Shown here piece by piece: positions 16,303 through 24,915 of a stretch of 44,495 nucleotides of DNA. The notes beneath the pieces are model-generated. The model ran no database searches. It was not told where the DNA came from and saw only the letters and a list, made by a program, of their open reading frames with translations. Source of the DNA: an uncultured Saprospiraceae bacterium (GTDB lineage: Bacteria; Bacteroidota; Bacteroidia; Chitinophagales; Saprospiraceae); the NCBI GenBank assembly GCA_938008185.1, contig CALLLR010000072.1, positions 1 to 44,495 on the forward strand, given 5' to 3'. Positions within the stretch are counted from its first letter, which is position 1. The number at the start of each line of letters is the position of its first letter. The position numbers were made by a program, and so were the translations under genes.

Positions 16303-18135
16303 ATGAAAATCAATTTAGGACAAGGAATGTTCACTCTAAAGAAAAGTCCAAAACTCATCGGTGTAAAACTCCGACCGAATGCCAAAAAATTACCGGCTGA
16401 AATTAAAAAAGGTAAGATATTTGCGCGCGGTATCGGAGGATTTGTTATTTATCAACCCCAATTAGGAAGAAGAAAAATTGATTCTGTGCTGGATATGGTT
16501 CGCAAATCCCGGAATGTGATTTTAGGAACCCATGTTTATTATGTTCAGGGAAGTAAAACACCAGTGGTACCAACCGGGAAAATATTAGTGGTCTTTTCCA
16601 GTCAAATAAAAATTAAGGACCGTAAAAAAATATTGGATTCCTTTGGATTAAAAATAATGCGTCGCTTTTTAAAAACCAACTACGTTGTTGAAGTTACTAA
16701 AAAATCGCCTAATCCACTCCGTTGCTGCATCAAATTAATGGCGCATCAGGAAATTACCAGTGCCATGCCCGATTGGGATGCTCCCCAAACGCTGCATGAA
16801 GAGGTTCTGCCCGGCGACAATTTACAACCTTACCAGTGGCATCTTAGAAATCGGGGAGCGGCTCCCGGAGAACCCGACTCAAAAATTTTACCCGATGCTG
16901 ATTTAAAGATTATGGATGCGTGGGATCGATTGGGAAATAAGGGGTCCGATCAAATTACTATTGCTATTATTGACCAAAGTTTTCAGATAGATCATCCTTC
17001 TTACAAGGATCAGGTGGTCGCTACTCATTCTATTTATACCGATCCATTTGCACCCATCGGTAGTGGACACGGTACCTCGTGTGCGAGTTTGATCTCAGCA
17101 AGTGACAACGACGAGGGAATTACGGGAGTGGCTCCTGGGTGTAAGTTGATTTTGATTGAAGGTTCTACGTTTAGTTGGGATGTATTAGAAAGTATTTTTG
17201 AATATTGTAAAAAGAAAGAAGTAGACGTGATTAGTTGTAGTTGGGGGTCTATTCAGCAACACGATGCGCTCGGACCGATGCACCAGGAAGTGATTCGGAA
17301 TATTACCACTACCGGGAGAAATGGTTTGGGTATTCCAGTTCTTTTTTCAGTGGGTAATGAAAATGAAGAACGAATCAATCATTTTGGTCGTTTGCCGGAA
17401 GTCATCGCCGTGGCGGGTAGTTCCAGCGCCGACGAGCATTTTGACGAATCCAATCGCGGTCCGGAAATAACCGTGGCCGCTCCCGCCGGAAATTTTCCCA
17501 TTTTAACGGCCCGTGCTAATTTTAAAACGGGTGTCGAAAAGAATTTCTTTAGAGATGGAAAGCTTCGCGGACCAGTTGGACAGTATCAACATTTTGAAGG
17601 AACCTCCGCTTCCTGCCCACTCGTCGCGGGCGTTTGTGCCCTGATGTTATCGGCAAATCCCAATTTAAAAGCCGCAGAAGTACGAGAAATCCTGGCCTTG
17701 ACCGCTGATAAAATAGGGAATCCAAAAGAATACGTCGACGGTCATTCTTTGCGCCTCGGTTACGGACGGGTTAATGCGGACCGGGCGGTAGCTGAAGCAT
17801 TACGCCGGGCGGATGGAGGAACGATCATCGAGCCGGGAGCGGTTGGAGAAGGTAACGGTTTGTTCCAATTTGATGTTAAACCACAAACAAAAAAAGGATT
17901 TGCCGTACAAATGGGCGTGTACGCTGAATATGGCAATGTCCTGATTCAAACCAACAGATTACGAAAAAAGTATAGACATAATGTACTGGTTAATATCAAC
18001 GAATTAAATGGAAAGACCGTCTATAAATTATTAATTGGGCCATTTTCCGCAAAAAATGCAGCAGGAAAATTGTTAAAATCTATAAAATCTGCCGGAGATA
18101 ACGGTTTTATTGTAAATTTGGGGTTAAATTTGTAA
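16303..18135 (+). CDS. subtilisin-family (S8) serine protease with C-terminal SPOR-like domain
   Basis: 610 aa from the ATG at 16303; an alternative TTG at 16270 overlaps a TAGACTTG promoter-like box and is less likely. The peptidase triad is D224 (AIIDQSFQIDH), H256 (GSGHGTSCAS) and S435 (EGTSASCPLVAG). An N-terminal pro-like region of about 190 residues precedes it. After the catalytic domain, residues ~525-610 (FAVQMGVYAEYGN…VYKLLIGPFSAKNAAGKLL) read as a SPOR/RNPP-type fold that in other proteins binds denuded peptidoglycan. No classical signal peptide is visible at the N-terminus, which is odd for a SPOR protein. It may act in the cytoplasm or leave by an unusual route. Confidence 0.85.
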   Translation: MKINLGQGMFTLKKSPKLIGVKLRPNAKKLPAEIKKGKIFARGIGGFVIYQPQLGRRKIDSVLDMVRKSRNVILGTHVYYVQGSKTPVVPTGKILVVFSSQIKIKDRKKILDSFGLKIMRRFLKTNYVVEVTKKSPNPLRCCIKLMAHQEITSAMPDWDAPQTLHEEVLPGDNLQPYQWHLRNRGAAPGEPDSKILPDADLKIMDAWDRLGNKGSDQITIAIIDQSFQIDHPSYKDQVVATHSIYTDPFAPIGSGHGTSCASLISASDNDEGITGVAPGCKLILIEGSTFSWDVLESIFEYCKKKEVDVISCSWGSIQQHDALGPMHQEVIRNITTTGRNGLGIPVLFSVGNENEERINHFGRLPEVIAVAGSSSADEHFDESNRGPEITVAAPAGNFPILTARANFKTGVEKNFFRDGKLRGPVGQYQHFEGTSASCPLVAGVCALMLSANPNLKAAEVREILALTADKIGNPKEYVDGHSLRLGYGRVNADRAVAEALRRADGGTIIEPGAVGEGNGLFQFDVKPQTKKGFAVQMGVYAEYGNVLIQTNRLRKKYRHNVLVNINELNGKTVYKLLIGPFSAKNAAGKLLKSIKSAGDNGFIVNLGLNL

Positions 18136-18291
18136 CTATTGTTTCAGTCTGAGAAGATTTTATACCTACCCTTCAATACCTCAGACTATTCCCCAATACC
18201 TAATTTAAAGCAAGGAGATTTCCATTTTTGGGAAATTTCACTAGATCACTATGTTCATAATTCATTATTTAAAATAATATCACACCTAGAC

Positions 18292-18753
18292 ATGAAAAAA
18301 TTTTCCACCACCGTTATTTTAATGCTTATTCTTTGTGCAATTCCTATGGCTTATGCCAGTATTCAGCCGGTTAATTACCAGGATGTTGACGAAGAACCTA
18401 TTTATGAAGTATACGACGCGGCTACTAAAAAATGGTCCGTAACTAAACTGGATCGAAATCCGGTAGCGAATGGCGGCGACGAAAATTTCTGGAATATCGT
18501 GAACAGTCAAATGATGTATCCCGATCGCGCTCAACGAGCTAAATTAGAAGGAGACGTCATCTTGGCCATGACCATTAGCGAAAAAGGACAATTAGTCGAA
18601 TTAAAAGTAAAACAAGAAGTAGGTGGAGGTTGCGAAGAAGAAGCTTTTAATGCCATTAAGGTGGCTGCCACCAACCGATTTATTCCTGCTCTGTTAGACG
18701 GAAAACCGGTAAAGGTGCGTTATGATGTGAGCATTAATTTTTCGTTGAAATAG
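18292..18753 (+). CDS. TonB C-terminal-domain protein (exported)
   Basis: 153 aa from the ATG at 18292, which gives a clean signal peptide (MKKFSTTVILMLILCAIPMAYA). The frame extends upstream to 18139 but that part is not protein-like. The second half is the TonB C-terminal fold: YPDRAQRAKLEGDVILAMTI, then GQLVELKVKQEVGGGCEEEA and FIPALLDGKPVKVRYDVSINFSL. It has no proline-rich spanner and no transmembrane anchor, so it is a stand-alone periplasmic TonB-C module rather than a full energy transducer. It follows the subtilase at about 155 bases and ends with a strong terminator. Confidence 0.8.
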   Translation: MKKFSTTVILMLILCAIPMAYASIQPVNYQDVDEEPIYEVYDAATKKWSVTKLDRNPVANGGDENFWNIVNSQMMYPDRAQRAKLEGDVILAMTISEKGQLVELKVKQEVGGGCEEEAFNAIKVAATNRFIPALLDGKPVKVRYDVSINFSLK

Positions 18754-18825
18754 TTTAGCTGGACTATTTTTTACATACCGCTTTGTGCGTCTTTGTCCAG
18801 ATATTTTTGGAATAGAAGCCAATAT

Positions 18826-18857
18826 CAAACCTATCACTAAGCCAAGTGATAGGTTTG
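18826..18857 (+). terminator. strong hairpin terminator
   Basis: CAAACCTATCACT (18826-18838) pairs perfectly with AGTGATAGGTTTG (18845-18857) over 13 bp with a 6-base loop, 70 bases after the TonB-C stop. The following GTAGTTTTGAG gives a weak U-tract. Confidence 0.7.
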
Positions 18858-18954
18858 GTAGTTTTGAGACTGCTTGTTACTTTTTAAAAGATGAAAAATG
18901 CTGTTAAATTTTAGGATTTAAAGAATATTTCACCGTCCAGTCGTTTCATTAATA

Positions 18955-19260
18955 ATGAAGCTAATAATTATTCTAATCATCATATACCCATTCAATAGTA
19001 TTTCTTCCCAACAAGGTTGTTGTGAATTTTTAGAAAAACTAAGCGAGCGAAAACAATGGTTTAAAACGGAGTTTAACAATGATAGCACGAATCACCGTCT
19101 GGTTGTTTGGGATACCGTTTCGCAAAAAATTATTTTAAAATATGAATATAGAATTGATAGAATAGAAAAAATTTCAGAGTTTGATAATATGAAAATCTTA
19201 TTTAACGATGAGACTACGGAGAATATTGAGCTTTCATTTACTATCCAGGAAAAAAAATAA
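18955..19260 (+). CDS. small secreted protein, unknown
   Basis: A 101-aa protein with a signal peptide (MKLIIILIIIYPFNSISS) and a mature part of about 80 residues beginning QQGCCEFLEKL. It contains several short beta-like stretches (HRLVVWDTVSQKIILKYEY, MKILFNDETTENIELSF). The adjacent cysteine pair near the mature start is unusual. No family is recognised. It stands alone between the TonB-C terminator and the FAS1 gene. Codon use is AT-rich like the surroundings. Confidence 0.6.
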   Translation: MKLIIILIIIYPFNSISSQQGCCEFLEKLSERKQWFKTEFNNDSTNHRLVVWDTVSQKIILKYEYRIDRIEKISEFDNMKILFNDETTENIELSFTIQEKK

Positions 19261-19479
19261 GACCGTCAAGCTCCGCAAGTGCCTATATTTCAAAATAAAA
19301 ATTCCAATAACATATCCACTAATTTGGGCGCCTAAGTCCTGATACCTCGTTTTGACTTACCCATAAAAAAATCCTTCAGGATAGAAAAATAAAAAAATTA
19401 TATTTCCTCATGCAACCTTTTCCAGGGTTTCTGCAAATATGGTATTGAAGTCTTTTTTTTAACCTCTTAAATCCAACTT

Positions 19480-20787
19480 ATGAAGACCCTCAAATACCTT
19501 CTTCTATTTTACTTTCTTCCTTTCCTGGTGTCTGCGCAAAATACGGTCGTAGATGTAATTATTACCAGTGACATACACAACACTTTAGAGGCCGCCGTCA
19601 TTGCCGCTGATTTAGTAGAAACGTTAAGTGGTGAAGGCCCGTTTACGGTATTTGCGCCGACGGATGCAGCGTTTGCAGATTTACCAGATGGATTGTTAGA
19701 TGATTTACTAGCGGATCCGGCGGGAGACTTGACGGATATATTATTATACCACGTTTTAGCGGCGGATGTACGGAGTACTGATTTATTTGATGGCCAGATG
19801 GCGACCACGATTAACGGACAAGACGTGACGGTAAGCATTAATGCCGACGGAATATTTATCAACGATGCGCAAGTGATCGTAGCGGATATCGTAACGGACA
19901 ACGGAGTGGTTCACGTGATTGATGCGGTGCTGGTGCCAAATTTAGAACCACAAATGGCCAGGGTGCAGTTTATTCATAATGCTGAATTTGAAACTATTCG
20001 GGTTTTTGCCGGAGGAGAGCAGATTGAGAATTTTTTAGCCTATAAAACTGCGTCTGATTTTATAGAAGTACCAGCCGGTACAGATATTGAAATCGAATTA
20101 CGGTCCAGAAAATCTTACTTACCAGCAGATCCAGTATTTGGTACGCTGACGTTTGAACCAAATAAAACGTACGTAGTCGGAATCGTAGGAACTTTTAGAA
20201 TGGATGATGATATTCCAGTAGCATTAGTTTCTTTTGATCAAGCAATTGAAACGGCACCGGATGATATCGTTGGTGTACAATTATTACATGGTAGTTACGA
20301 TGCGCCGACTATTGATATCGTTTCTGGTGGAGATTCAATTTTTGATGATGTAGCCTTTGGGGAATTTGGGGAGGACTATTTGTTAATCCCGGCGGAGGAC
20401 GGCTATCGCATTGATGTGACCACCGCAGATAATAGCACGATGGTGGGCTCTTACGAGTTGAATATAGAATTCTGGAAAAGAAAATCACTAACTATTTTTG
20501 CCACGGGATCTTTGGCCGAAGGGACCTTTCAGCCCTGGGTTGCACTTTCTACCGGAGGAACATATCCCTTACCGGAATGGACGGGCTTGTCTGCAAATAG
20601 TGTTAATGAAAATGTAACATTTGGAAATTATACAACCTCAGAGATGGTATTATCTCCGAATCCTGCTGGCAATTTTACGATGCTTGAATTTGAAACGCAG
20701 GGTGAGGTACCGGTCCAAATCAATCTTTTCAACGGGATGGGGCAACATAAAAAACAGATCAGACTTACGATCCCACTGCTGAGATAA
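19480..20787 (+). CDS. FAS1 (fasciclin) + DUF4397 secreted protein with truncated T9SS sorting domain
   Basis: 435 aa. The order is signal peptide (1-20), one fasciclin/FAS1 adhesion domain (22-155; SDIHNTLEAAVIAADL, FTVFAPTDAAFADLP, VVHVIDAVLVPN), and two DUF4397-like beta modules (~158-370; ARVQFIHNAEFETIRVFAGG and VGVQLLHGSYDAPTIDIVSG). The start of a Por sorting domain follows (MVLSPNPAGN…QINLFNGMGQ). At GMGQ the match stops and 11 unrelated residues lead to the stop. A normal sorting domain would continue about 40 residues. Since this C-terminus is the type IX export signal, the product is probably not exported correctly. The bases just after belong to another gene, which points to a deletion. 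Confidence 0.85.
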   Translation: MKTLKYLLLFYFLPFLVSAQNTVVDVIITSDIHNTLEAAVIAADLVETLSGEGPFTVFAPTDAAFADLPDGLLDDLLADPAGDLTDILLYHVLAADVRSTDLFDGQMATTINGQDVTVSINADGIFINDAQVIVADIVTDNGVVHVIDAVLVPNLEPQMARVQFIHNAEFETIRVFAGGEQIENFLAYKTASDFIEVPAGTDIEIELRSRKSYLPADPVFGTLTFEPNKTYVVGIVGTFRMDDDIPVALVSFDQAIETAPDDIVGVQLLHGSYDAPTIDIVSGGDSIFDDVAFGEFGEDYLLIPAEDGYRIDVTTADNSTMVGSYELNIEFWKRKSLTIFATGSLAEGTFQPWVALSTGGTYPLPEWTGLSANSVNENVTFGNYTTSEMVLSPNPAGNFTMLEFETQGEVPVQINLFNGMGQHKKQIRLTIPLLR

Positions 20788-21293
20788 ATAATGATCCTTC
20801 TAACACCAAGATTGTGACCATGGCAACGCCGGTTGGCTTCGTTCAAAGCGATCTGGTCATACACCGTAATAGTGATATTTCGGATACGGAAGTTTTGATT
20901 GATATCAAAAATTACCACCGTATTCAGAGTCTGGATTTAGAACTCAACCTGAATTATCAGATGCGTGATATTTTTGGTTTAACTCCGATCGTTAGCGTCG
21001 GAGCCGGGGTTCAATACATCGTCGATTTAAACAACGAACTAAAATCCTTTACCCCGGAACAGACCGACTTTAGTGCTGGTAAGGGCGCCATTACTTCTGA
21101 TCAGCCAAGCCTGCAAACCTGGAGTCCAACGTTGTCGGCGGGATTGGGTTTTGAAAAGCGTATTTCAAATAATATTTCTGTTGGTGTTAATGGAGGTTAT
21201 TTGTTTAACATAAACGAATTACAGAAAATGAATAGTTTTCGTACCCGAGTGCATCGTTTTAACGGTGGAATTTATCTGCGACGAAGTTTTTAG
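20751..21293 (+). pseudogene. outer-membrane beta-barrel protein, 5'-truncated
   Basis: The frame is open from a TAA at 20748-20750 and reads as protein from the first codons (DPTAEINNDPSNTKIVTMAT), well before the first possible start, a GTG at 20814. It has no signal peptide. The rest shows amphipathic strands ending in an aromatic residue (SVGVNGGYLFNIN, VHRFNGGIYLRRSF), typical of a small outer-membrane barrel. It is the 3' part of a longer gene joined to the FAS1 gene by deletion; the junction falls at about 20745-20751. Confidence 0.7.
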
Positions 21294-21360
21294 GACGCTC
21301 GGTTTGGGAATCTTTAGAATATAGCTGAACTGTTTCCTCTAAGTTAATAACAGTACAAAG

Positions 21361-21405
21361 CGAGACGGTACGACCAAGTGTGTCATTTGGGATTCCGCAC
21401 GTATG
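21361..21405 (+). mobile_element. partial copy (left half) of a MITE-like element
   Basis: GACGGTACGACCAAGTGTGT followed by CATTTGGGATTCCGCAC matches the left half of the element at 34606-34721 (about 31 of 37 positions). The right half is not recognisable. Confidence 0.5.
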
Positions 21406-21461
21406 TGTGCGACGTTCCCAGATTTCTCGTTATCCATCCTTCGGAAAAAAAACATTAACGC

Positions 21462-22862
21462 TTAAACCTTAGATGATAACTGTATCACCTTCATCTCCCC
21501 TTTGTACAAAAATTGTCGAATAATCCGGGTAACATCCCGATTGTGTGCGTAAGGTTTAATTGCATCCCGGACGGTTTCCAGATCACTGATATTATCTTCG
21601 ACAGACAAGTATCCAAAGCCTTTATATTGTCCATCCTCTACGAGAATCACGGCCTTTTCATCTCTGGATCGTCCCTGATCAATCAACAAAAAATCTTCCG
21701 GAAAATCAATGCGTAGATAATCCACCGCTTCCTGTACCCGCAGATTGTATTCCTCGGGTGATTCTTTACCGGCGCAAGCCCCTTTACATTTTTTTATATG
21801 GTATTGAAAGCAAGGTTTTCCGGTATGGTCGAGGTGACAAAAGTGGTGGCAAAGGCCAAAATTTTCTACGATCCGGTTGAGTGCACCCTTAGCGCTGCCG
21901 AGTTTGGCATATTCACCGAGCAGGGTCATTGATTTACGGAGTTTCTGATTTACGCGGGCCGTTTGTAAGGTAAGGTAACCCTCTTCGCTGACGGTTTGGT
22001 GGATGACAAACTGAGCTGTCCGGGCACGTTGGGCGCGGTTAATTTCCGGATGCAAATTTTTGATCTCGTGGGATTCGTAGAGTAGGGCGACGAGTTCGCT
22101 ACCAGTTTCTTCGCAGGATATTTCATGAACGGCCTGATAGAGTTTGCGGGCCTTTTCGGTTTGTTTGGCAAAATGGCTCATGACCCTTTTTCGGATGTTT
22201 TTACTTTTGCCGACGTAGATCGTTTTACCGTGTTGATCATAAAAATAATAGACCCCGCAAGTATCGGGTAGGGCGTGTAATTTTTCCAAAGTGATATTTG
22301 TCGGTAATTTGGCCTGCCGAACGCCGAGATTGACCATGTTAAGGATTTCTTCTTCGCTATCGTCGCGGTGCAGAATACGTTCAAAAAGTTCAACCGTCGC
22401 CTGGGTGTCGGCCATGGCGCGGTGGCGATCTTTGACCTTGATGCCAAAATGTTTAATCAGGTTTCCAAGGCTGTAGGATCGCAATCCGGGAAACGTTTTG
22501 CGGGAAAGTCTGACGGTACAAAGATTCCGGCGGGTGTAGGTATAGCCGAGTCGGGCAAATTCTTCTTTTAAAAAGCCATAATCGAACCGGACATTGTGGG
22601 CGACAAAAATGGCGCCTTCGGTAATCTCCACCACGCGCCGGGCCACTTCATGAAATTTGGGAGCCTCGGCAACCATCTCATCATCAATCCCGGTGATTTG
22701 GGTAATATTATAGGGAATGGCCCGTTCGGGATTCACTAGTGTTTCGAAGCGATCCAATTCTTTTTCTCCATCGTGCAGGATGATGGCAATCTCGGTAATT
22801 CGATCCCGGGCGGCACGTCCTCCGGTCGTTTCGAGATCCACAATAGCGTATATTTTAGACAA
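21462..22862 (-). CDS. DEDDh 3'-5' exonuclease fused to a GIY-YIG nuclease with UvrC-like Cys cluster
   Basis: About 466 aa from a TTG at 22862 (giving MSKIYAIVDLETTGG). The frame extends to 22907, but a TAGCTTTG promoter box lies at 22896-22903 inside that stretch. The N-terminus is a DnaQ-like exonuclease: D9/E11 in VDLETTG, D in HNVRFDYGFL and HRAMADTQATVEL (DEDDh type). The middle is a GIY-YIG domain (GVYYFYDQHGKTIYVGKSKN, IRKRV). Further on, CFQYHIKKCKGACAGK matches the cysteine cluster seen in UvrC. This is the architecture of DnaQ/Cho-like repair proteins. It is likely involved in damage excision or structure-specific incision, not replication, because a polymerase-binding region is lacking. 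Confidence 0.88.
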   Translation of the reverse strand: MSKIYAIVDLETTGGRAARDRITEIAIILHDGEKELDRFETLVNPERAIPYNITQITGIDDEMVAEAPKFHEVARRVVEITEGAIFVAHNVRFDYGFLKEEFARLGYTYTRRNLCTVRLSRKTFPGLRSYSLGNLIKHFGIKVKDRHRAMADTQATVELFERILHRDDSEEEILNMVNLGVRQAKLPTNITLEKLHALPDTCGVYYFYDQHGKTIYVGKSKNIRKRVMSHFAKQTEKARKLYQAVHEISCEETGSELVALLYESHEIKNLHPEINRAQRARTAQFVIHQTVSEEGYLTLQTARVNQKLRKSMTLLGEYAKLGSAKGALNRIVENFGLCHHFCHLDHTGKPCFQYHIKKCKGACAGKESPEEYNLRVQEAVDYLRIDFPEDFLLIDQGRSRDEKAVILVEDGQYKGFGYLSVEDNISDLETVRDAIKPYAHNRDVTRIIRQFLYKGEMKVIQLSSKV

Positions 22863-22895
22863 AGGGATGCTGCTTTTTTGGTGATTAAACGGCCC

Positions 22896-22903
22896 CAAAG
22901 CTA
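22896..22903 (-). promoter_or_regulatory. -7 promoter box of the exonuclease/GIY-YIG gene
   Basis: On the minus strand this reads TAGCTTTG, an exact TAnnTTTG match, 33 bases before the TTG start at 22862. It argues against the longer reading frame start at 22907. Confidence 0.45.
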
Positions 22904-23007
22904 CCAATAATAAAACAAAAAGTGGTGGATTGTGGTTGATATTTTGGTTTTCTTCTCTGAAATTTGCAGGAAAATGGATTTGAAACGTAGGTAATTTTAA
23001 TGTTTAG

Positions 23008-23053
23008 CAACAATTCGTTTGTGAATCTGCTTTTATTCGTAAATTTATCGTTC
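23008..23053 (+). repeat. direct repeat copy 1 (promoter-like)
   Basis: CAACAATTCGTTTGTGAATC and onward, 39 of 46 bases identical to 23300-23345. It contains TTTG, an 18-base spacer and TAAATTTA, that is, a -33/-7 pair whose -7 box ends in A instead of G. Confidence 0.6.
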
Positions 23054-23299
23054 ATTTATTATCAAGGTTTAAGTCAAGTGGGATTAGATGATTTTAATTT
23101 CAAAACAGCAATTAGCGTTGATTTTTAATAGAAGCGGAAATTAAAAAAGTAAGGTATGGAAAGTAAATAACAATTAGTTCCAACACCAACCACCAACATT
23201 AATTAAAACAAAAAATGGTACATCCTGCGATGTATTTTCATTTTCACCACTTAAAATCCAAAAAAATACCATTGATTTAAAGATTTTCAAACTTTTTAA

Positions 23300-23345
23300 C
23301 AACAATTCGTTTATAAATCCTCTTTTATTCGTAAATTTGTTCTTC
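23300..23345 (+). promoter_or_regulatory. promoter of the small L7/L12-like gene (direct repeat copy 2)
   Basis: The second copy of the 46-base repeat has TAAATTTG at 23332-23339 (exact TAnnTTTG) and TTTA 18 bases upstream. The ATG at 23362 is about 22 bases further. Confidence 0.55.
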
Positions 23346-23361
23346 AATTAAATACAATATT

Positions 23362-23583
23362 ATGAAGATTCAATTATTATCCTGTGGCGCAGCACGACCG
23401 GATCGCCGGGCAATCGCAAAAATGTTAGTAGAAACGGCGGATGGGATGGACCCGTCTACGGCTACAGAGTTGACGGGGTTTCTCCTGGACGGTTCGGAAG
23501 TAGAGATTGAGGTGAGTTTTAATGAGAGTTCTGCTTATCGGGCGTTGAGAAAACTGGATATAGATTATGAAATAGTGGAGTAA
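23362..23583 (+). CDS. small protein with L7/L12-C-terminal-like pattern
   Basis: 73 aa, acidic, no signal peptide. The part from residue 17 (AIAKMLVETADGMDPSTATELTGFLLDG, then EVEIEVSFNESSAYRALRKLDIDYEI) has the helix-loop-helix/strand order and the G-M/L-x-x-A-x-x-L rhythm of the ribosomal protein L7/L12 C-terminal domain and ClpS-like folds. Those folds bind elongation factors or N-degrons. This is a pattern resemblance only and may be superficial; the family is not recognised. It is preceded by a duplicated promoter region and is monocistronic, facing a convergent response regulator gene. The strong promoter match suggests real expression. Confidence 0.65.
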   Translation: MKIQLLSCGAARPDRRAIAKMLVETADGMDPSTATELTGFLLDGSEVEIEVSFNESSAYRALRKLDIDYEIVE

Positions 23584-23615
23584 GGGGTATATTTTTTGGC
23601 AAAATATAGCATTGG

Positions 23616-24152
23616 CTACTCTAATCTTTTTATGGTTTTCAGGGTTCGTTTCATTTCAAGGTAACTTGCCCTAATTATTTGATTTTCTTTTTTTGCTTTG
23701 TCTAAAATAGACTGTATTTCGTTAAAGGTTTCCATATGCCTTTTTGTAATTTCTTCCTTTTCGAGCCCTTTTACAATCTTTGTAAAATAAGGTAATAGTC
23801 TTTTGTGAAGGGTAGAGATGTTTTTCTTGAGAAGGTACCCATGAGCGCCAGTAAGAATAGTCGCTGCTGCGAGTTCTTCATCGTCAATGGTGCCAGTTAC
23901 AAAAATTACCGGAATTTCTTTTTTTAGAGTATTGACATAATTCAGTACATCCATCCCTGAATAGGATGGTAAATTATAGTCAGAGATAATAATATCTGGA
24001 TTGAATAATTCGACGGATGCTTTTACATCTGCAAAATTAGTGAGATGTAAAATTTTTGGAGCAGACAGAATTTTTTTTATTTGTCGTTCAATTAAAATTT
24101 TATCACTCACCAAATCTTCAATCACGATAATTTTTAGTTCTTTGGTAATCAT
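23616..24152 (-). CDS. stand-alone response regulator receiver protein with helical tail
   Basis: 178 aa. Residues 6-125 form a CheY-like receiver: acidic pair E12/D13, phospho-acceptor D58 in IIISDYNLPSYSGMD, T86 in VFVTGTIDD and lysine in YLLKKN (~109). It has no DNA-binding or enzymatic output; the last ~50 residues are charged helix (coiled-coil-like), perhaps for dimerisation or partner binding. No histidine kinase is nearby, so its input is unknown. A phosphorelay intermediate or protein-interaction switch is likely. It is convergent with the small L7/L12-like gene. Confidence 0.88.
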   Translation of the reverse strand: MITKELKIIVIEDLVSDKILIERQIKKILSAPKILHLTNFADVKASVELFNPDIIISDYNLPSYSGMDVLNYVNTLKKEIPVIFVTGTIDDEELAAATILTGAHGYLLKKNISTLHKRLLPYFTKIVKGLEKEEITKRHMETFNEIQSILDKAKKENQIIRASYLEMKRTLKTIKRLE

Positions 24153-24234
24153 TATGCTGGTATTGATGATTGTTGAATGCTACTTTTATTTGCTGGAGCC
24201 CTGAAATTTATGGATCAAGAATAAATAGGATGTT

Positions 24235-24915
24235 CTAGAACTGATAGCCTATTTTAAAGTCAATCAGAATCCCAGGTCTTGAGTTTTCGCTATTCAATGC
24301 GTCATTTCTTCCGCAAAATAACCTACAATCTCTTAAAACAGTAGCATTTTCGGGTATATTTCCCTCATCTATCTTTGTTTTTAGGTAAACCTTCCCAATG
24401 GCGAGGGAAAAACTGCTAACAAACCGGCCGGCAGACCGTGTATCCAGACCTAAGGCTAAATACCAGGCAAAGGTCTGATCATTTCCACGGTAGGTAATAT
24501 TTTGGTTAAAACTACCTTCAATTTCGAAGTTATTATTCTCTTTAAAATTAAGCCGTTGGTAAGATAAGAGGACACTTCCGAAAAATCTACTTACTTTATC
24601 TAAGCTATTTTTGTTGAGAAATTTTACCTGGGGGCGAATTCTGAAACCCGCATATTCTTCAAATGGCAGGTCCGTTGGAATTAAATTATCACTAACAAAT
24701 CCCAACTCCATTTGCAGATCTATCCAGGATTTAGCCTGATAATTATAGCCGAACTGCAGACTAGATCCGTTGGGATCAATAAAGTTGGTTATGTTATAAA
24801 AAATATAGTGTTTTTTTAAAAACAACTTTTCCGGAAGTTCCTGCTGACCAAAAACCTGAGACCCATAACCAATTCCAGTACCAAACCAAAAAACTAATAA
24901 AAAGAGTAGTCGCAT
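24235..24915 (-). CDS. outer-membrane beta-barrel protein, unknown
   Basis: 226 aa with a signal peptide (MRLLFLLVFWFGTGIGYGSQ; cleavage near VFGQ) and alternating hydrophobic strands (SSLQFGYNYQAKSWIDLQME, FRIRPQVKFL, FFGSVLLSYQRLNF) to a terminal aromatic, GILIDFKIGYQF. These are typical of an 8-10-stranded outer-membrane barrel. Its start codon directly abuts the stop of the LVIVD lipoprotein gene (24916), so the two are almost certainly co-transcribed and translationally linked. A second barrel gene sits just downstream of the full-length LVIVD paralogue at 38282-39028. No substrate can be named. Confidence 0.75.
   Translation of the reverse strand: MRLLFLLVFWFGTGIGYGSQVFGQQELPEKLFLKKHYIFYNITNFIDPNGSSLQFGYNYQAKSWIDLQMELGFVSDNLIPTDLPFEEYAGFRIRPQVKFLNKNSLDKVSRFFGSVLLSYQRLNFKENNNFEIEGSFNQNITYRGNDQTFAWYLALGLDTRSAGRFVSSFSLAIGKVYLKTKIDEGNIPENATVLRDCRLFCGRNDALNSENSRPGILIDFKIGYQF

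Larger units (their letters stand above)
22908..23361. other. 454-base gap with duplicated promoter region
   Basis: No ORF. It holds two direct copies of a 46-base promoter-like segment (listed separately) and between them AT-rich sequence with a CAACACCAACCACCAAC tract. A small hairpin, TACATC (23219-23224) with GATGTA (23229-23234), is followed by TTTTC and could end a short transcript from the first promoter copy. Confidence 0.4.

Noticed and set aside
18139-18291. Upstream extension of the TonB-C protein
   Set aside because: It would place 51 residues before a clean signal peptide and reads as intergenic sequence.
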